A stretch of 36,557 nt of DNA from Niastella sp. Its GTDB lineage: Bacteria > Bacteroidota > Bacteroidia > Chitinophagales > Chitinophagaceae. The notes beneath the pieces are model-generated. The model had not been told where the DNA came from. It did not search any database and worked only from the letters and a program-made list of their open reading frames with translations. Positions 1 to 8,214 of the stretch are shown here, piece by piece. A program made the translations under genes and the position numbers. Each line of letters starts with the position of its first letter. Position 1 is the stretch's first letter. The stretch lies in the NCBI GenBank assembly GCA_017744515.1, contig JAGIBF010000083.1:1-36557 (forward strand), read 5' to 3'.

Positions 1-265
1 CGGTAATACCCTTGATCTGCTTTTCAATAGGTTGAGTAACCAGGTTCTCCATGTCTTTGGGAGAGTTACCAACATTGATCGTTTGAACATAGATCGTAGG
101 GATCACAATGTCGGGATATTGTTCCTTGGGCAAAGTCACAAACTGGTAAACACCCGCCAGCGTCACAAACAACATCACCAGGTAGATCGATGTTTTGTTC
201 TTGATACTCCAGGTCGTTGGACCAAAATGTTTGAACTTGTCCGTTATATTTTCCAGAACACTCAT
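1..265 (-). CDS. RND efflux pump inner-membrane subunit (AcrB/MexB-like), N-terminal fragment
   Basis: Only the first 88 codons lie in the window; the gene runs off the left edge. The ATG is at 265-263 on the minus strand. The translation starts MSVLENITDKFKHFGPTTWS, continues with a hydrophobic first transmembrane helix (about residues 27-43), then has LPKEQYPDIVIPTIYVQT and a segment with PKDMENLVTQPIEKQIKGI. A first helix followed by EQYPDI and a 'DxExxVTxPIE' segment is the standard start of the HAE1/AcrB proton-driven RND family. In the family this subunit sits in the inner membrane and drives export through an adaptor and a TolC channel. Both partners are directly upstream, so it is the last visible gene of an efflux operon. 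It starts 81 bp after the adaptor stop. Substrate cannot be told. Confidence 0.85.
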   Translation of the reverse strand, partial: MSVLENITDKFKHFGPTTWSIKNKTSIYLVMLFVTLAGVYQFVTLPKEQYPDIVIPTIYVQTINVGNSPKDMENLVTQPIEKQIKGIT

Positions 266-346
266 AAGATTTTTTTAAGAATGGTTGAATCTTCTTGGCT
301 GCCCTCTGTCCGGCTTTGGGGACTTTCAGGCTTGCCGGCTTCCTGT

Positions 347-1513
347 CTATTTTACATCCGTAGTGATCGCCTGCCCGTCATACAACCCCTGGAATCCTTC
401 AGTAATTAACTGCTCACCCGCAGCAAGGCCACTCTTCACTTCCAGCCTGTCTCCATACAATTCACCCACAGTAATGGCACGCTTACGGGCCACGAGTTTA
501 GTACCCTCTTTTACCGCCACCAGCACAAACTTGCCCTTCTCATCACTTTGCAAAGTGGCGATGGGAATAGTAATAGCTTTGGGAGTTGCATAGTCCTGGA
601 TGCGTGCAATAGCCAGTTGATTGGGACGGAAATTTTTGTTGGAAGGAATTCTTGCTTCAACCTGGAAAGAGCGGGTGTCTGGATTGATCTGCCTGCCTGC
701 AACATTCACCCTCGCCCGCAGCGTATCATTATTCATTTCAGGCAGTGTGATCAATAAATTACTGCCCACATCCACACGGCCCTGGTAACTCTCAGGCACG
801 TCTACAACCACCTTCAGCTCACTGGAGTTTACAATAGTGATACCGCGGTGACCAGCACTGCTGCCGGCAGCAAAAGCTTCACCCACCTTAATAGAAACCT
901 CATCAGCTACACCACTTATTTCTGCATGGACATTCGTCAATTCAGACTGCTCCTTCAATAAGTCGATCTGCTTTTGAAGATTATCAACATTCGCCTTGGC
1001 ATTCAGCAGCTCGATCTCTGTACCGATCTTTTGGTCCCAGAGGTTTTTACGGCGGTCATAAGTTGTCTGCGCCAACGCCAGGTTGATCTTGGCTTGCTCG
1101 ATCTGCTGTTGCGTCATGGGATCATCCAGCTTCATCAGCAATTGCCCCTTACGCACAGGATCACCTTGCTTCACATAGATGGCCTTTACAACACCGCCAC
1201 CATTACGGGGAGTCACGTATACTAAATTTTGAGCGTCTATTCTTCCCTTCAGATCGATATAGTGCGTAAACTGGCTGGGAGTAATGGGAGAAACGGCAAC
1301 CAGCTTGGTTTTTTCTTCCTTCACCATCGAAGTATCCAGCCTGGAAAGCACCGCTTCCAGCGAGTCGATCTTTACCGCCAGCGTCTTTTGTTCGCCTTTC
1401 AGCTTTTCCAGTTCAGCTTTCTTCTTCGCCAGGTCTTTATCACCCGATGATGCACCGCAGGCAGCGAGCACAACCACCAGGACCAGGGTACTTAATTTAT
1501 ACATCGTTTTCAT
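347..1513 (-). CDS. RND efflux periplasmic adaptor (AcrA/HlyD-like membrane fusion lipoprotein)
   Basis: 388 aa, typical for the family. The N-terminus is a lipoprotein signal with lipobox LAAC and Cys19, so the protein is probably anchored by lipid. Residues about 25-65 are a Lys/Glu-rich coiled coil. A lipoyl/barrel-sandwich segment follows (VTPRNGGGVVKAIYVKQGDP, then VRKGQLLMKLDD), with the alpha-hairpin about residues 135-190 and beta-barrel and membrane-proximal domains after it (NFRPNQLAIARI, LITEGFQGLYDGQ near the end). The family bridges the inner-membrane RND pump to the outer-membrane TolC channel. It lies 38 bp after the TolC-like gene and 81 bp before the pump gene, all on the minus strand, so the three are almost certainly one transcript. 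The small extra coiled coil after the lipobox is common in Bacteroidota adaptors. Confidence 0.93.
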   Translation of the reverse strand: MKTMYKLSTLVLVVVLAACGASSGDKDLAKKKAELEKLKGEQKTLAVKIDSLEAVLSRLDTSMVKEEKTKLVAVSPITPSQFTHYIDLKGRIDAQNLVYVTPRNGGGVVKAIYVKQGDPVRKGQLLMKLDDPMTQQQIEQAKINLALAQTTYDRRKNLWDQKIGTEIELLNAKANVDNLQKQIDLLKEQSELTNVHAEISGVADEVSIKVGEAFAAGSSAGHRGITIVNSSELKVVVDVPESYQGRVDVGSNLLITLPEMNNDTLRARVNVAGRQINPDTRSFQVEARIPSNKNFRPNQLAIARIQDYATPKAITIPIATLQSDEKGKFVLVAVKEGTKLVARKRAITVGELYGDRLEVKSGLAAGEQLITEGFQGLYDGQAITTDVK

Positions 1514-1551
1514 GATTCGTGTTTTAATACTATTAATGAGGTTGTAATGGT

Positions 1552-2967
1552 TTAAAGTTTGCCAACAGCTTTCAGGTAATCGACCTTGGCAATAACGGCG
1601 TCATATAAAGAACTGTAATAATTTACCTGTGCTACCCGTAGCTCAGACTGCGCAGTAGTTACTTCCAGATTGGTGCCCAAACCTTGCTCGTACTTCTTCT
1701 TTGTCTGGTTGTAAACATTCTCCGCCAATACCATATTCTTCCGCTGATAATCCATCGTTACAACAGCACTGTTCAACGTAGTACGGGCAGTACCCACCTC
1801 ATTGTCGATTGTTTGCTTCAGGTATTCGATATTGTTATCCGTTTGTTGAAGCGTCAGGCGCGCCTTACTGATGCGTGCATTCTTGGCCAGCCCCTCAAAA
1901 ATGGGAACAGAAACCTTTAAACCTACCAGGGCGGTAGTGAACCAATCACCCTTCGAAAAAAAGTCGAACTTGTTACGTTGAGCATTCTTGCTGAAAGTAC
2001 CTATTAAAGCCACAGTAGGCAGCTTGCTAAGCTGATAACGCTTTATATTGAATTCATTCAGCTTTCTCAGCCACTCGGCCTGCTCATATTCCTTGCGGTC
2101 AGTATAATTATAAGCAGTGTCGAGAATATCAGTCTTCAACTCCTGCTCGGAAACGGTATCAGTCAATGTCAGCGAGTGGCGTATGGGCATGCCCATCAGC
2201 AACTTTAAACCCAGCAAACCATTACTCAGCTGATTATCCAGCTTTATCTTTTCAGTGCGCAGGTTGGCCAGCGTCACATCAGCCCTGTCAACATCCAGTT
2301 TCTCGGCAAAGCCATTATCAAACAAAGCCTTGGTGTCGTGCTGTAGCTTCTCAAAACGCTCTATGTTGGCATCGATGGTGCCAATTTGCTTCCTGCCTAC
2401 CACCAGCTGATAATATACCTTGTACACATTAGCCTTGATCTGCTCCTGCGTTACTTCGGCAGACTTAGTCACATATTGAATCGAGGCATCCCTGGCCTTT
2501 AAGCCAATAAACACCTGCCCGTCAAACAATAACTGAGAAAGACTTACGCCGGCAGAACTGGTCCACTTGGTACCAAACTGCGCTTGTATAAATCCGAAAT
2601 CACTGGGCGAAACAATAGCATTACCGTTACCATCTTTCACACCCTCTTGCTCCAGCACACCATAAGTGGCCATCGCAATGAAGTTGGGAAAACTTTGCAC
2701 GGGTACCTTTGGATAATGATTCACATCCACGTTACCGCTGATCTGAGGCAGGGCGGCCGATGTGATCTCTTTGTTGTCCTGTTGCTGCAGTTGAATAGCC
2801 AGCAATACATTCTTCACCTGAGCGCTGTTTTTCATGGCATAATCAACGCACTGCTTGGCCGACAGTGCGTGACGGGTGCTATCCTGCGCCAGCGAAGGGT
2901 AGATCGCCAGACAGGCCACCATCAACATCAGGGAGTTTTTACTTCGTCTTACCTGATAAGGTCTCAT
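1552..2967 (-). CDS. TolC-family outer-membrane efflux channel
   Basis: 471 aa, normal for TolC/OprM-like proteins. The signal peptide is within about residues 1-27 (basic RRSK, then LMLMVACLAIYPSLAQ). The mature part starts with LSAKQCVDYAMKNSAQVKN, the usual 'sxxeAvxxAlxnnpxv' opening of OEP repeats. The two OEP repeats are about residues 35-240 and 285-471, with long amphipathic helices (EKLQHDTKALFDNGFAEKLD and the matching NQTKKKYEQGLGTNLEVTTA). The channel carries RND substrates across the outer membrane. The chosen start overlaps the upstream regulator by 29 bp. An alternative Met14 would remove the overlap but also the basic n-region of the signal peptide, so Met1 is preferred. Neighbours are the TetR regulator upstream and the adaptor downstream. 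Confidence 0.92.
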   Translation of the reverse strand: MRPYQVRRSKNSLMLMVACLAIYPSLAQDSTRHALSAKQCVDYAMKNSAQVKNVLLAIQLQQQDNKEITSAALPQISGNVDVNHYPKVPVQSFPNFIAMATYGVLEQEGVKDGNGNAIVSPSDFGFIQAQFGTKWTSSAGVSLSQLLFDGQVFIGLKARDASIQYVTKSAEVTQEQIKANVYKVYYQLVVGRKQIGTIDANIERFEKLQHDTKALFDNGFAEKLDVDRADVTLANLRTEKIKLDNQLSNGLLGLKLLMGMPIRHSLTLTDTVSEQELKTDILDTAYNYTDRKEYEQAEWLRKLNEFNIKRYQLSKLPTVALIGTFSKNAQRNKFDFFSKGDWFTTALVGLKVSVPIFEGLAKNARISKARLTLQQTDNNIEYLKQTIDNEVGTARTTLNSAVVTMDYQRKNMVLAENVYNQTKKKYEQGLGTNLEVTTAQSELRVAQVNYYSSLYDAVIAKVDYLKAVGKL

Positions 2968-3598
2968 GTTTTGCTTGTTTTAAACGTTCTTCTTTATATT
3001 TTACGATCAGCTTATAACCTTTCAGAGAAGCCAGGCCATATACATAATGCTCGATGATCTCCTTCGAGACATCAGCCAGGCTATATTTGGTAGGGGGGAA
3101 AAGGTCAATATTGAAGGCGACCATCATAGAATCCAGCCGGAACTTGGAGATGATCTCTATATTAATATCATCCCGGTACAAACCTTCAGCCAGGCCCCGC
3201 TCCATGTTCTTGCGGATAACCTGCAACAAAAACTTATTCTTATGATCCATGAACTTTTGGTAACCCCGGAAGTGGAATTTTTCTAAATCATAGATCAACA
3301 TGGGGTTCATATTACGGAACTGCTCCAGTAAACGGTCAATTGTAAAAAAGATCTCCTGCACCGCATCATGCGCATCCTTTACCAGCGCCAGACAATCATT
3401 TTGCATGCTGTTGATGTCAAACTCCACCACACTGTTCACCAACTCATCCTTGTCCACAAAATATTGGTAAATAGTCTTTTTACTCATGCCCAGCGCATTG
3501 GCGATATCATCCATACTCACACTTCGGATGCCATACTTCATAAACAATTCATCCGCCTTCTGCCTGATCCGTTCCTTCGTATTTGATTCAGCTGTCAT
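2939..3598 (-). CDS. TetR/AcrR-family transcriptional regulator of the efflux operon
   Basis: 219 aa, normal for TetR regulators. The N-terminal helix-turn-helix is clear: RIRQKADELFMKYGIRSVSM, then DDIANALGMSKKTIYQYFVD and KDELV. The C-terminal ligand/dimer domain (about residues 60-205) is divergent, as usual, and its ligand cannot be predicted. It is the first gene of the efflux operon and its 3' end overlaps the TolC start by 29 bp, which suggests translational coupling. A paired inverted repeat covers its own promoter (see 3609-3645), so autorepression with release by an efflux substrate is the likely control. This is inferred from family behaviour and site position. Confidence 0.93.
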   Translation of the reverse strand: MTAESNTKERIRQKADELFMKYGIRSVSMDDIANALGMSKKTIYQYFVDKDELVNSVVEFDINSMQNDCLALVKDAHDAVQEIFFTIDRLLEQFRNMNPMLIYDLEKFHFRGYQKFMDHKNKFLLQVIRKNMERGLAEGLYRDDINIEIISKFRLDSMMVAFNIDLFPPTKYSLADVSKEIIEHYVYGLASLKGYKLIVKYKEERLKQAKHETLSGKTK

Positions 3599-3608
3599 AA
3601 TTCGGGCC

Positions 3609-3645
3609 CAAAACTATGGAAACTTTTTTCGTTACGAAAGTTTCC
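3609..3645 (-). promoter_or_regulatory. Predicted promoter and TetR operator upstream of the efflux operon
   Basis: Reading the minus strand, TAGTTTTG (3616-3609) matches the Bacteroidota -7 consensus TAnnTTTG and ends 11 bp before the tetR ATG. Immediately upstream is a perfect 9-bp inverted repeat, GGAAACTTT (3618-3626) and AAAGTTTCC (3637-3645), separated by 10 bp. Nested within it is an odd-centred palindrome TTTCGTTACGAAA (3627-3639). The position just upstream of the -7 element is where a repressor would block polymerase. No clear -33 TTG is at a normal distance. Confidence 0.6.
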
Positions 3646-3816
3646 AAGCATCTTTTTTTGGGAACCTTAACAGATAAAACAGACGAACAGCTGTTTGTGA
3701 CTCACTTGCTAAAAAGGGTCGAATGCGACAATATCAGCCAGTAGCATATTATATAAATCCATGACACTTAAGAAAAACTAATCGAAATAAACTCAGGCAG
3801 GCTGGCCGCACAGATG

Positions 3817-3824
3817 TAATTTTG
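3817..3824 (+). promoter_or_regulatory. Possible -7 element for the DUF502 gene
   Basis: TAATTTTG matches TAnnTTTG and lies 19 bp before the ATG at 3844. I see no TTG at the expected -33 distance, so this is a weak call based on one element. Confidence 0.35.
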
Positions 3825-3843
3825 CGTAAACCATTGTTGAAAC

Positions 3844-4482
3844 ATGAAGACCAAACGGGTACTGAGAAAGATCTTCCAATATTTTTTACAAGGACTCATT
3901 ATCCTGGCGCCCATAGCCCTCACCATCTACGCCGTAACCGTTTTATTCAACTTTGTTGATGGCATATTGCCAGGACTCGTACAAAAGATATTCCCCCATT
4001 TAATAGTTACCGACAGCGAAGGCAATGTCAGGATTCCCGGAGTGGGATTCATATTGGTAATACTCATCGTTATACTGGTAGGCTATATATCCTCTTCCTA
4101 TATCATTAGCCGGCTGGTAGACCTGTTTGATAAAATACTGGAGCGAACACCCGGAATAAAACTGATCTACAGCACCATCAAGGATTTCTTCGAAGCCTTT
4201 GCCGGCGACAAACGGAAGTTCGATAAAGCAGTACTGGTGAGTGTGGAGTCATTAGACGTATGGCAGATTGGCTTTATTACACGGGAGGAGTTGAACGACT
4301 TTGGTTTGCACGAACATGTGGCAGTATACGTTCCACAAGCCTATGCCCTTACCGGCCGCCTGTACTTTGTGAAGAAGGACCGCGTACGCCTCCTTACCGA
4401 TGTAACCTCTACCGAAGCCATGAAGTTTGCCATCTCCGGCGGCGTCACCCACCTCGACGACGAACACGAAGCGAAGAAATAA
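3844..4482 (+). CDS. DUF502-family membrane protein
   Basis: 212 aa, typical length. Two transmembrane helices are visible, about residues 13-38 (LQGLIILAPIALTIYAVTVL) and 67-90 (VGFILVILIVILVGYISSSY). The family signature follows (LERTPGIKLIYSTIKDFFEA), then a soluble tail containing VWQIGFITRE and HVAVYVPQAYALTGRLYFV. DUF502 proteins are widespread inner-membrane proteins of unsettled function; the plant homologues are COV1-like. It is transcribed away from the efflux operon and followed after 66 bp by a secreted hydrolase. That spacer holds a repeat hairpin, so co-transcription is uncertain. Confidence 0.88.
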   Translation: MKTKRVLRKIFQYFLQGLIILAPIALTIYAVTVLFNFVDGILPGLVQKIFPHLIVTDSEGNVRIPGVGFILVILIVILVGYISSSYIISRLVDLFDKILERTPGIKLIYSTIKDFFEAFAGDKRKFDKAVLVSVESLDVWQIGFITREELNDFGLHEHVAVYVPQAYALTGRLYFVKKDRVRLLTDVTSTEAMKFAISGGVTHLDDEHEAKK

Positions 4483-4493
4483 AAGAGCTTGAC

Positions 4494-4526
4494 CAAGGTG
4501 GGTCGCCCTCAAAGGGGCTCACCTTG
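4494..4526. repeat. Intergenic hairpin repeat, family A (copy 1)
   Basis: Outer stem CAAGGTG (4494-4500) pairs with CACCTTG (4520-4526). Inner stem GCCC (4505-4508) pairs with GGGC (4515-4518) around a short loop. The core 'GGTGGGTCG...GGCTCACC' recurs at 8037-8081 and 11624-11656, in each case just downstream of a plus-strand gene. There is no T-run, so it is not a textbook terminator. Confidence 0.75.
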
Positions 4527-4548
4527 ATAGTATAAACCAATATCACTT

Positions 4549-5517
4549 ATGAAAAAAGCCACACTAATTGCTTTGCTGTTATTCTCATTTCACTACGCCT
4601 TCTGCTGGGGCTTCTACGCCCACAAAAAGATCAACTACCTCGCCGTATTCCTTCTGCCACCGGAAATGATGGTACTCTACAAAACCCACATCAACTTCCT
4701 CAGCGAACATGCTGTTGATCCCGACAAGCGCCGCTATGCACTGGACATAGAAGCCCCGCGTCATTACATCGACATAGACCACTATGGCAACTACCCCTAT
4801 GATTCTTTGCCACGGCAGTGGAATGATGCCATAACGAAGTACACACAAGACAGCCTCATGAAATACGGCATAGTACCGTGGTGGATACAAACGATGCAAC
4901 ATCGCCTCACCGAAGCCTTCAAACAAAAAGACCAGGCAAGAATACTCAAGCTCTCAGCCGATATCGGCCATTATATCGGTGATGCACACGTACCCCTACA
5001 TGTTTGCAGCAACCACAATGGCCAACATACAGGCCAGCAAGGCATACATGGATTTTGGGAATCGAGAATACCCGAACTGCTGGCCGAAAAAGAATGGGAC
5101 TTTTACATAGGTAAAGCAGGATACATTAATGATCCTGGCAACTTTATCTGGAGCAGGGTATTGGAAAGTGCGGCAGCAGCCGATACGGTACTCACCTTTG
5201 AGCAAACCCTCAACCACGAATACCCTGCCGATCAGAAATTTGCTTTTGAACACCGGAATGGAATAATAACCCGGCAGTATGCACAAGCTTATTGCCGGCA
5301 GTACAACCGTCGGCTCAACAATATGGTAGAGCGGCGCATGCGGCAATCTATATTTGCAGTAGCCTCGTTTTGGTACACAGCCTGGGTAAATGCGGGACAA
5401 CCCGATCTGAAACAATTGACCAATAAGCACTTCAGTGAAACAGACCACAAAGAATTCGAAACCCTTAACCAACAGTGGAAAGCTGGCCCCCAAACGAAGG
5501 GCCGCAACTGTGACTAA
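4549..5517 (+). CDS. Secreted zinc-dependent phospholipase C / S1-P1 nuclease-like hydrolase
   Basis: 322 aa. The signal peptide MKKATLIALLLFSFHYAFC is followed directly by WGFYAHKKIN. In the phospholipase C/P1 nuclease fold the mature N-terminal Trp and a His a few residues later bind zinc, and Trp20 and His25 are placed accordingly. Further ligand motifs are RHYIDID (about residues 71-77), IGHYIGDAHVPLHVCSNHNG (about 139-158, the HxxGDxHxPLH pattern) and GIHGFWES (about 165-172). These make a trinuclear-zinc phosphodiesterase likely, acting in the periplasm or outside the cell on phospholipid head groups or nucleic acid. Sequence alone does not decide between the two. It stands alone between DUF502 and serC; no dedicated partner is visible. 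Confidence 0.8.
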   Translation: MKKATLIALLLFSFHYAFCWGFYAHKKINYLAVFLLPPEMMVLYKTHINFLSEHAVDPDKRRYALDIEAPRHYIDIDHYGNYPYDSLPRQWNDAITKYTQDSLMKYGIVPWWIQTMQHRLTEAFKQKDQARILKLSADIGHYIGDAHVPLHVCSNHNGQHTGQQGIHGFWESRIPELLAEKEWDFYIGKAGYINDPGNFIWSRVLESAAAADTVLTFEQTLNHEYPADQKFAFEHRNGIITRQYAQAYCRQYNRRLNNMVERRMRQSIFAVASFWYTAWVNAGQPDLKQLTNKHFSETDHKEFETLNQQWKAGPQTKGRNCD

Positions 5518-5637
5518 TACTGTATATCAATAAAGTCTATTAATATAATGGAGAATCACTTTTCTGCAACTTGTATCCTTTAACCACTTTGTTACCCCGC
5601 AACCCGAAACTCCTGACCCGAAACCCGAAACAATCAT

Positions 5638-5645
5638 TACCTTTG
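5638..5645 (+). promoter_or_regulatory. Predicted -7 element for serC
   Basis: TACCTTTG matches TAnnTTTG and is 34 bp before the GTG start. The sequence before it contains the short direct repeat CCCGAAAC (about 5605-5630). No good -33 TTG is at normal spacing. Confidence 0.4.
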
Positions 5646-5679
5646 CCCTTCTTTTTTAATCAGAGAAATCATTAGAGCC

Positions 5680-6765
5680 GTGACATCAGCGATTTATAAC
5701 TTCAATGCTGGCCCCAGCATATTGCCAAAAACCGTATTTGAACAAGCAGCACAAGCAGTCCTGAACTTCAACAATACAGGCCTATCCATCCTGGAATTAG
5801 GACACCGCACCGAAACATTCCAGGCAGTGATGAACGAAGCCATCTCCTTAGTAAAGGAATTGATGCAATTGGATGCAGACCATGAAGTGTTATTCCTGCA
5901 TGGCGGCGCCTCCACACAATTCTTTCAGGTGCCCATGAACCTGTTGAACGATAACGAAATAGCAGCATATACCGATACCGATATCTGGGGTGCCAAAGCC
6001 ATCAAGGAAGCACGCCTTTATGGACACGTAGAAGTAGTAGGCAGTTCAAAAGAAGCCAACTACACCTACCTGCCCAAAAACATGATCGTTCCCAAAACGG
6101 CCAAGTACCTGCACATTACTACCAACAATACGATATATGGTACACAGTGGCAGGATATGAACCCCTTCTACGAAACAGGCGTTCCGTTGGTAGCCGATAT
6201 GAGCAGCGACATCCTCAGCCGCACACTCGATTTCAATAAATACGACCTCATCTATGCAGGCGCCCAAAAAAACGTGGGCGCAGCTGGAGTAAACCTGGTG
6301 GTGGCAAACAAGAACATATTGGGAAAGGTAGATCGCAAACTGCCGGTGATGATGGATTACCGCAACCACATCGAGAACGGCTCTATGCTCAACACACCAC
6401 CGGTATTTGCAGTATACGTATGTATGCTTACCCTCCGCTGGCTGAAAGAACAGGGTGGAGTAGCAGCGATAGAAAAGATCAACAACGAAAAAGCAACCCT
6501 GCTGTACAGCACAATAGATAAGAATCCCATCTTCAAAGGAACAGCAGCAGTGGAAGACCGTAGTAAGATGAACGTCACCTTTGTGATGGACGATCAGGCA
6601 CTCGAAAAAGAGTTCCTGGCCCTTTGCAAAGAGAACGGCATGGTAGGCGTAAAAGGATACCGCACGATAGGAGGTTTCCGCGCTTCCCTCTACAACGCAA
6701 TGCCACTCGCAGGCGTACAGGCACTCACCAGCCTCATGAACGACTTTGCACAACGAAAAGGATAA
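5680..6765 (+). CDS. serC: Phosphoserine aminotransferase
   Basis: 361 aa, the usual length. It converts 3-phosphohydroxypyruvate and glutamate to phosphoserine in serine synthesis, and the family also serves pyridoxal phosphate synthesis. Visible landmarks are FNAGPSILP at the start, GHRTETF (the substrate-binding His-Arg), GGASTQFF, the PLP-lysine motif YAGAQKNVGAAG, and RTIGGFRASLYNAM near the end. The start is a GTG: no in-frame ATG lies upstream, and the next Met is well inside the conserved core. The gene is followed 17 bp later by a DUF1015 gene, so the two should be co-transcribed. A serA (3-phosphoglycerate dehydrogenase) gene, which often sits beside serC, is not in the window. Confidence 0.97.
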   Translation: MTSAIYNFNAGPSILPKTVFEQAAQAVLNFNNTGLSILELGHRTETFQAVMNEAISLVKELMQLDADHEVLFLHGGASTQFFQVPMNLLNDNEIAAYTDTDIWGAKAIKEARLYGHVEVVGSSKEANYTYLPKNMIVPKTAKYLHITTNNTIYGTQWQDMNPFYETGVPLVADMSSDILSRTLDFNKYDLIYAGAQKNVGAAGVNLVVANKNILGKVDRKLPVMMDYRNHIENGSMLNTPPVFAVYVCMLTLRWLKEQGGVAAIEKINNEKATLLYSTIDKNPIFKGTAAVEDRSKMNVTFVMDDQALEKEFLALCKENGMVGVKGYRTIGGFRASLYNAMPLAGVQALTSLMNDFAQRKG

Positions 6766-6782
6766 ACACAACAACAACCATT

Positions 6783-8012
6783 ATGGCATCTATACAACCA
6801 TTCAAAGCATTGCGGCCAAAACCTGAGTTAGCCGCCCAGGTAGCCTCCCGTCCATATGATGTATTGAACAGCAAAGAAGCCCGTGAAGAAGCAGCAGGAA
6901 ACCCATACTCCTTCCTGCACATCACCAAATCCGAGATCAGCCTTCCCGAAAATATCGACATCCACACGCAGGAAGTATACGACAAGGCAAAAGAAAACCT
7001 CGCAGCCTTTTTACAACGAGGCATCCTGTTTCGCGAAGACAAGGCCTGCTACTATATCTACCAATTGGTAATGAATGGCCGTAGCCAGACAGGACTTGTT
7101 TGCGGTAGTTCAGTAGACGACTACGAGCAGGACATCATTAAGAAACACGAATTCACCCGTCCCGAAAAAGAGCAGGACCGTATCAACCACATCAAGACCT
7201 CCGGCGCACAAACCGGTAATGTGTTCCTCGCATATAAAAATGTAAAGGAGCTGGACAAATTGATCGACGACTGGAAAGCAGGCCATCATCCGGTATACAA
7301 CTTCACAGCTGATGACAACATTAGCCACACGATATGGGTGGTGAACAACGACGAAGCGATCAAATCGATCACAGATATTTTCGCTACGATAGTACCAGCC
7401 ACTTACATTGCTGATGGCCACCACCGTGCGGCATCAGCAGCCAAAGTGCGCAAAGCCCTCGGAGAGAAAGCTACACCGGAAGCAAACTATTTCCTTACCA
7501 CACTGTTCCCTTCCAATCAGTTGTACATCATGGATTACAACCGCGTGGTAAAAGACCTCAACGGATTGACAGAAGCAGAACTGCTGCAAAAGCTGACAGC
7601 CGATTTCACTGTTGAAAAAATAGCAGCGCCGTTAGCACCGGAAAACCTGCACGAGTTTGGCATGTACCTCAAAGGACAGTGGTACAAACTCACATCCAAA
7701 GAAGGTACATACACAACGGACCCCATTGGAGTATTGGATGTATCGATCCTCTCCAACAACGTGCTTGACAAATGGCTGGGCATTAAAGACCAGCGTACTG
7801 ATAAACGCATCGATTTCATTGGTGGCATCCGTGGATTGGGCGAACTGGAAAAAAGAGTCAACAGCGGAGAAATGGCAGTTGCCTTCAGCCTGCATCCGGT
7901 TACCATTCAGCAGCTGTTCGATATTGCCGACAGCGGCAATGTAATGCCACCCAAAAGCACCTGGTTCGAGCCCAAGCTCCGCGACGGGTTGCTCACACAC
8001 CTGATAGCTTAA
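6783..8012 (+). CDS. DUF1015-family protein linked to serC
   Basis: 409 aa from the ATG at 6783. The open frame extends upstream into serC, but the ATG 17 bp after the serC stop gives the conserved beginning MASIQPFKALRPKPELAAQV. Family marks are RPYDVLNS (about residues 22-29), NPYSFLHITKSEI, HEFTRPEKEQDR and YIADGHHRAASA (about 207-218). The GHH motif looks like a possible active or metal site. DUF1015 genes are commonly neighbours of serC and serA in Bacteroidota and Firmicutes, suggesting a role in serine or phosphoserine metabolism, but I know of no settled activity. Here serA is missing from between them. Confidence 0.9.
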   Translation: MASIQPFKALRPKPELAAQVASRPYDVLNSKEAREEAAGNPYSFLHITKSEISLPENIDIHTQEVYDKAKENLAAFLQRGILFREDKACYYIYQLVMNGRSQTGLVCGSSVDDYEQDIIKKHEFTRPEKEQDRINHIKTSGAQTGNVFLAYKNVKELDKLIDDWKAGHHPVYNFTADDNISHTIWVVNNDEAIKSITDIFATIVPATYIADGHHRAASAAKVRKALGEKATPEANYFLTTLFPSNQLYIMDYNRVVKDLNGLTEAELLQKLTADFTVEKIAAPLAPENLHEFGMYLKGQWYKLTSKEGTYTTDPIGVLDVSILSNNVLDKWLGIKDQRTDKRIDFIGGIRGLGELEKRVNSGEMAVAFSLHPVTIQQLFDIADSGNVMPPKSTWFEPKLRDGLLTHLIA

Positions 8013-8036
8013 AACCCTGACATAACTTCACTTTAA

Positions 8037-8081
8037 AAAGGGTGGGTCGTCCCGTACTTTAGTCGGGACGGCTCACCCTTT
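8037..8081. repeat. Intergenic hairpin repeat, family A (copy 2)
   Basis: Outer stem AAAGGGTG (8037-8044) pairs with CACCCTTT (8074-8081). Inner stem GTCCCG (8049-8054) pairs with CGGGAC (8064-8069). It starts 24 bp after the DUF1015 stop and may end that transcript, although no strong T-run follows. Confidence 0.75.
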
Positions 8082-8137
8082 GCAGTCTGTATTGTCTTCC
8101 CCTCGTTGCCTCAGTGCCTTTATGCCTTGCTGCCTTT

Positions 8138-8186
8138 TCAATTCGTGTAATTCGTCTTCAATTCGTGTTTCCCGACAAATTCGTGC
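8138..8186. repeat. ATTCGTG direct-repeat element (copy 1)
   Basis: Four ATTCGTG/ATTCGTC units occur within 50 bp. Related clusters are at 17479-17510 and 32300-32386. This one sits directly upstream of the FG-GAP lipoprotein gene. Confidence 0.6.
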
Positions 8187-8214
8187 TATATTACAGTAAA
8201 CGATTACTGCTGCT

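Noticed and set aside
6046..6777. 243-codon minus-strand open frame antisense to serC
   Set aside because: It lies wholly opposite a confidently identified gene, has Cys/His/Val-rich composition typical of an antisense shadow, and shows no family motif.
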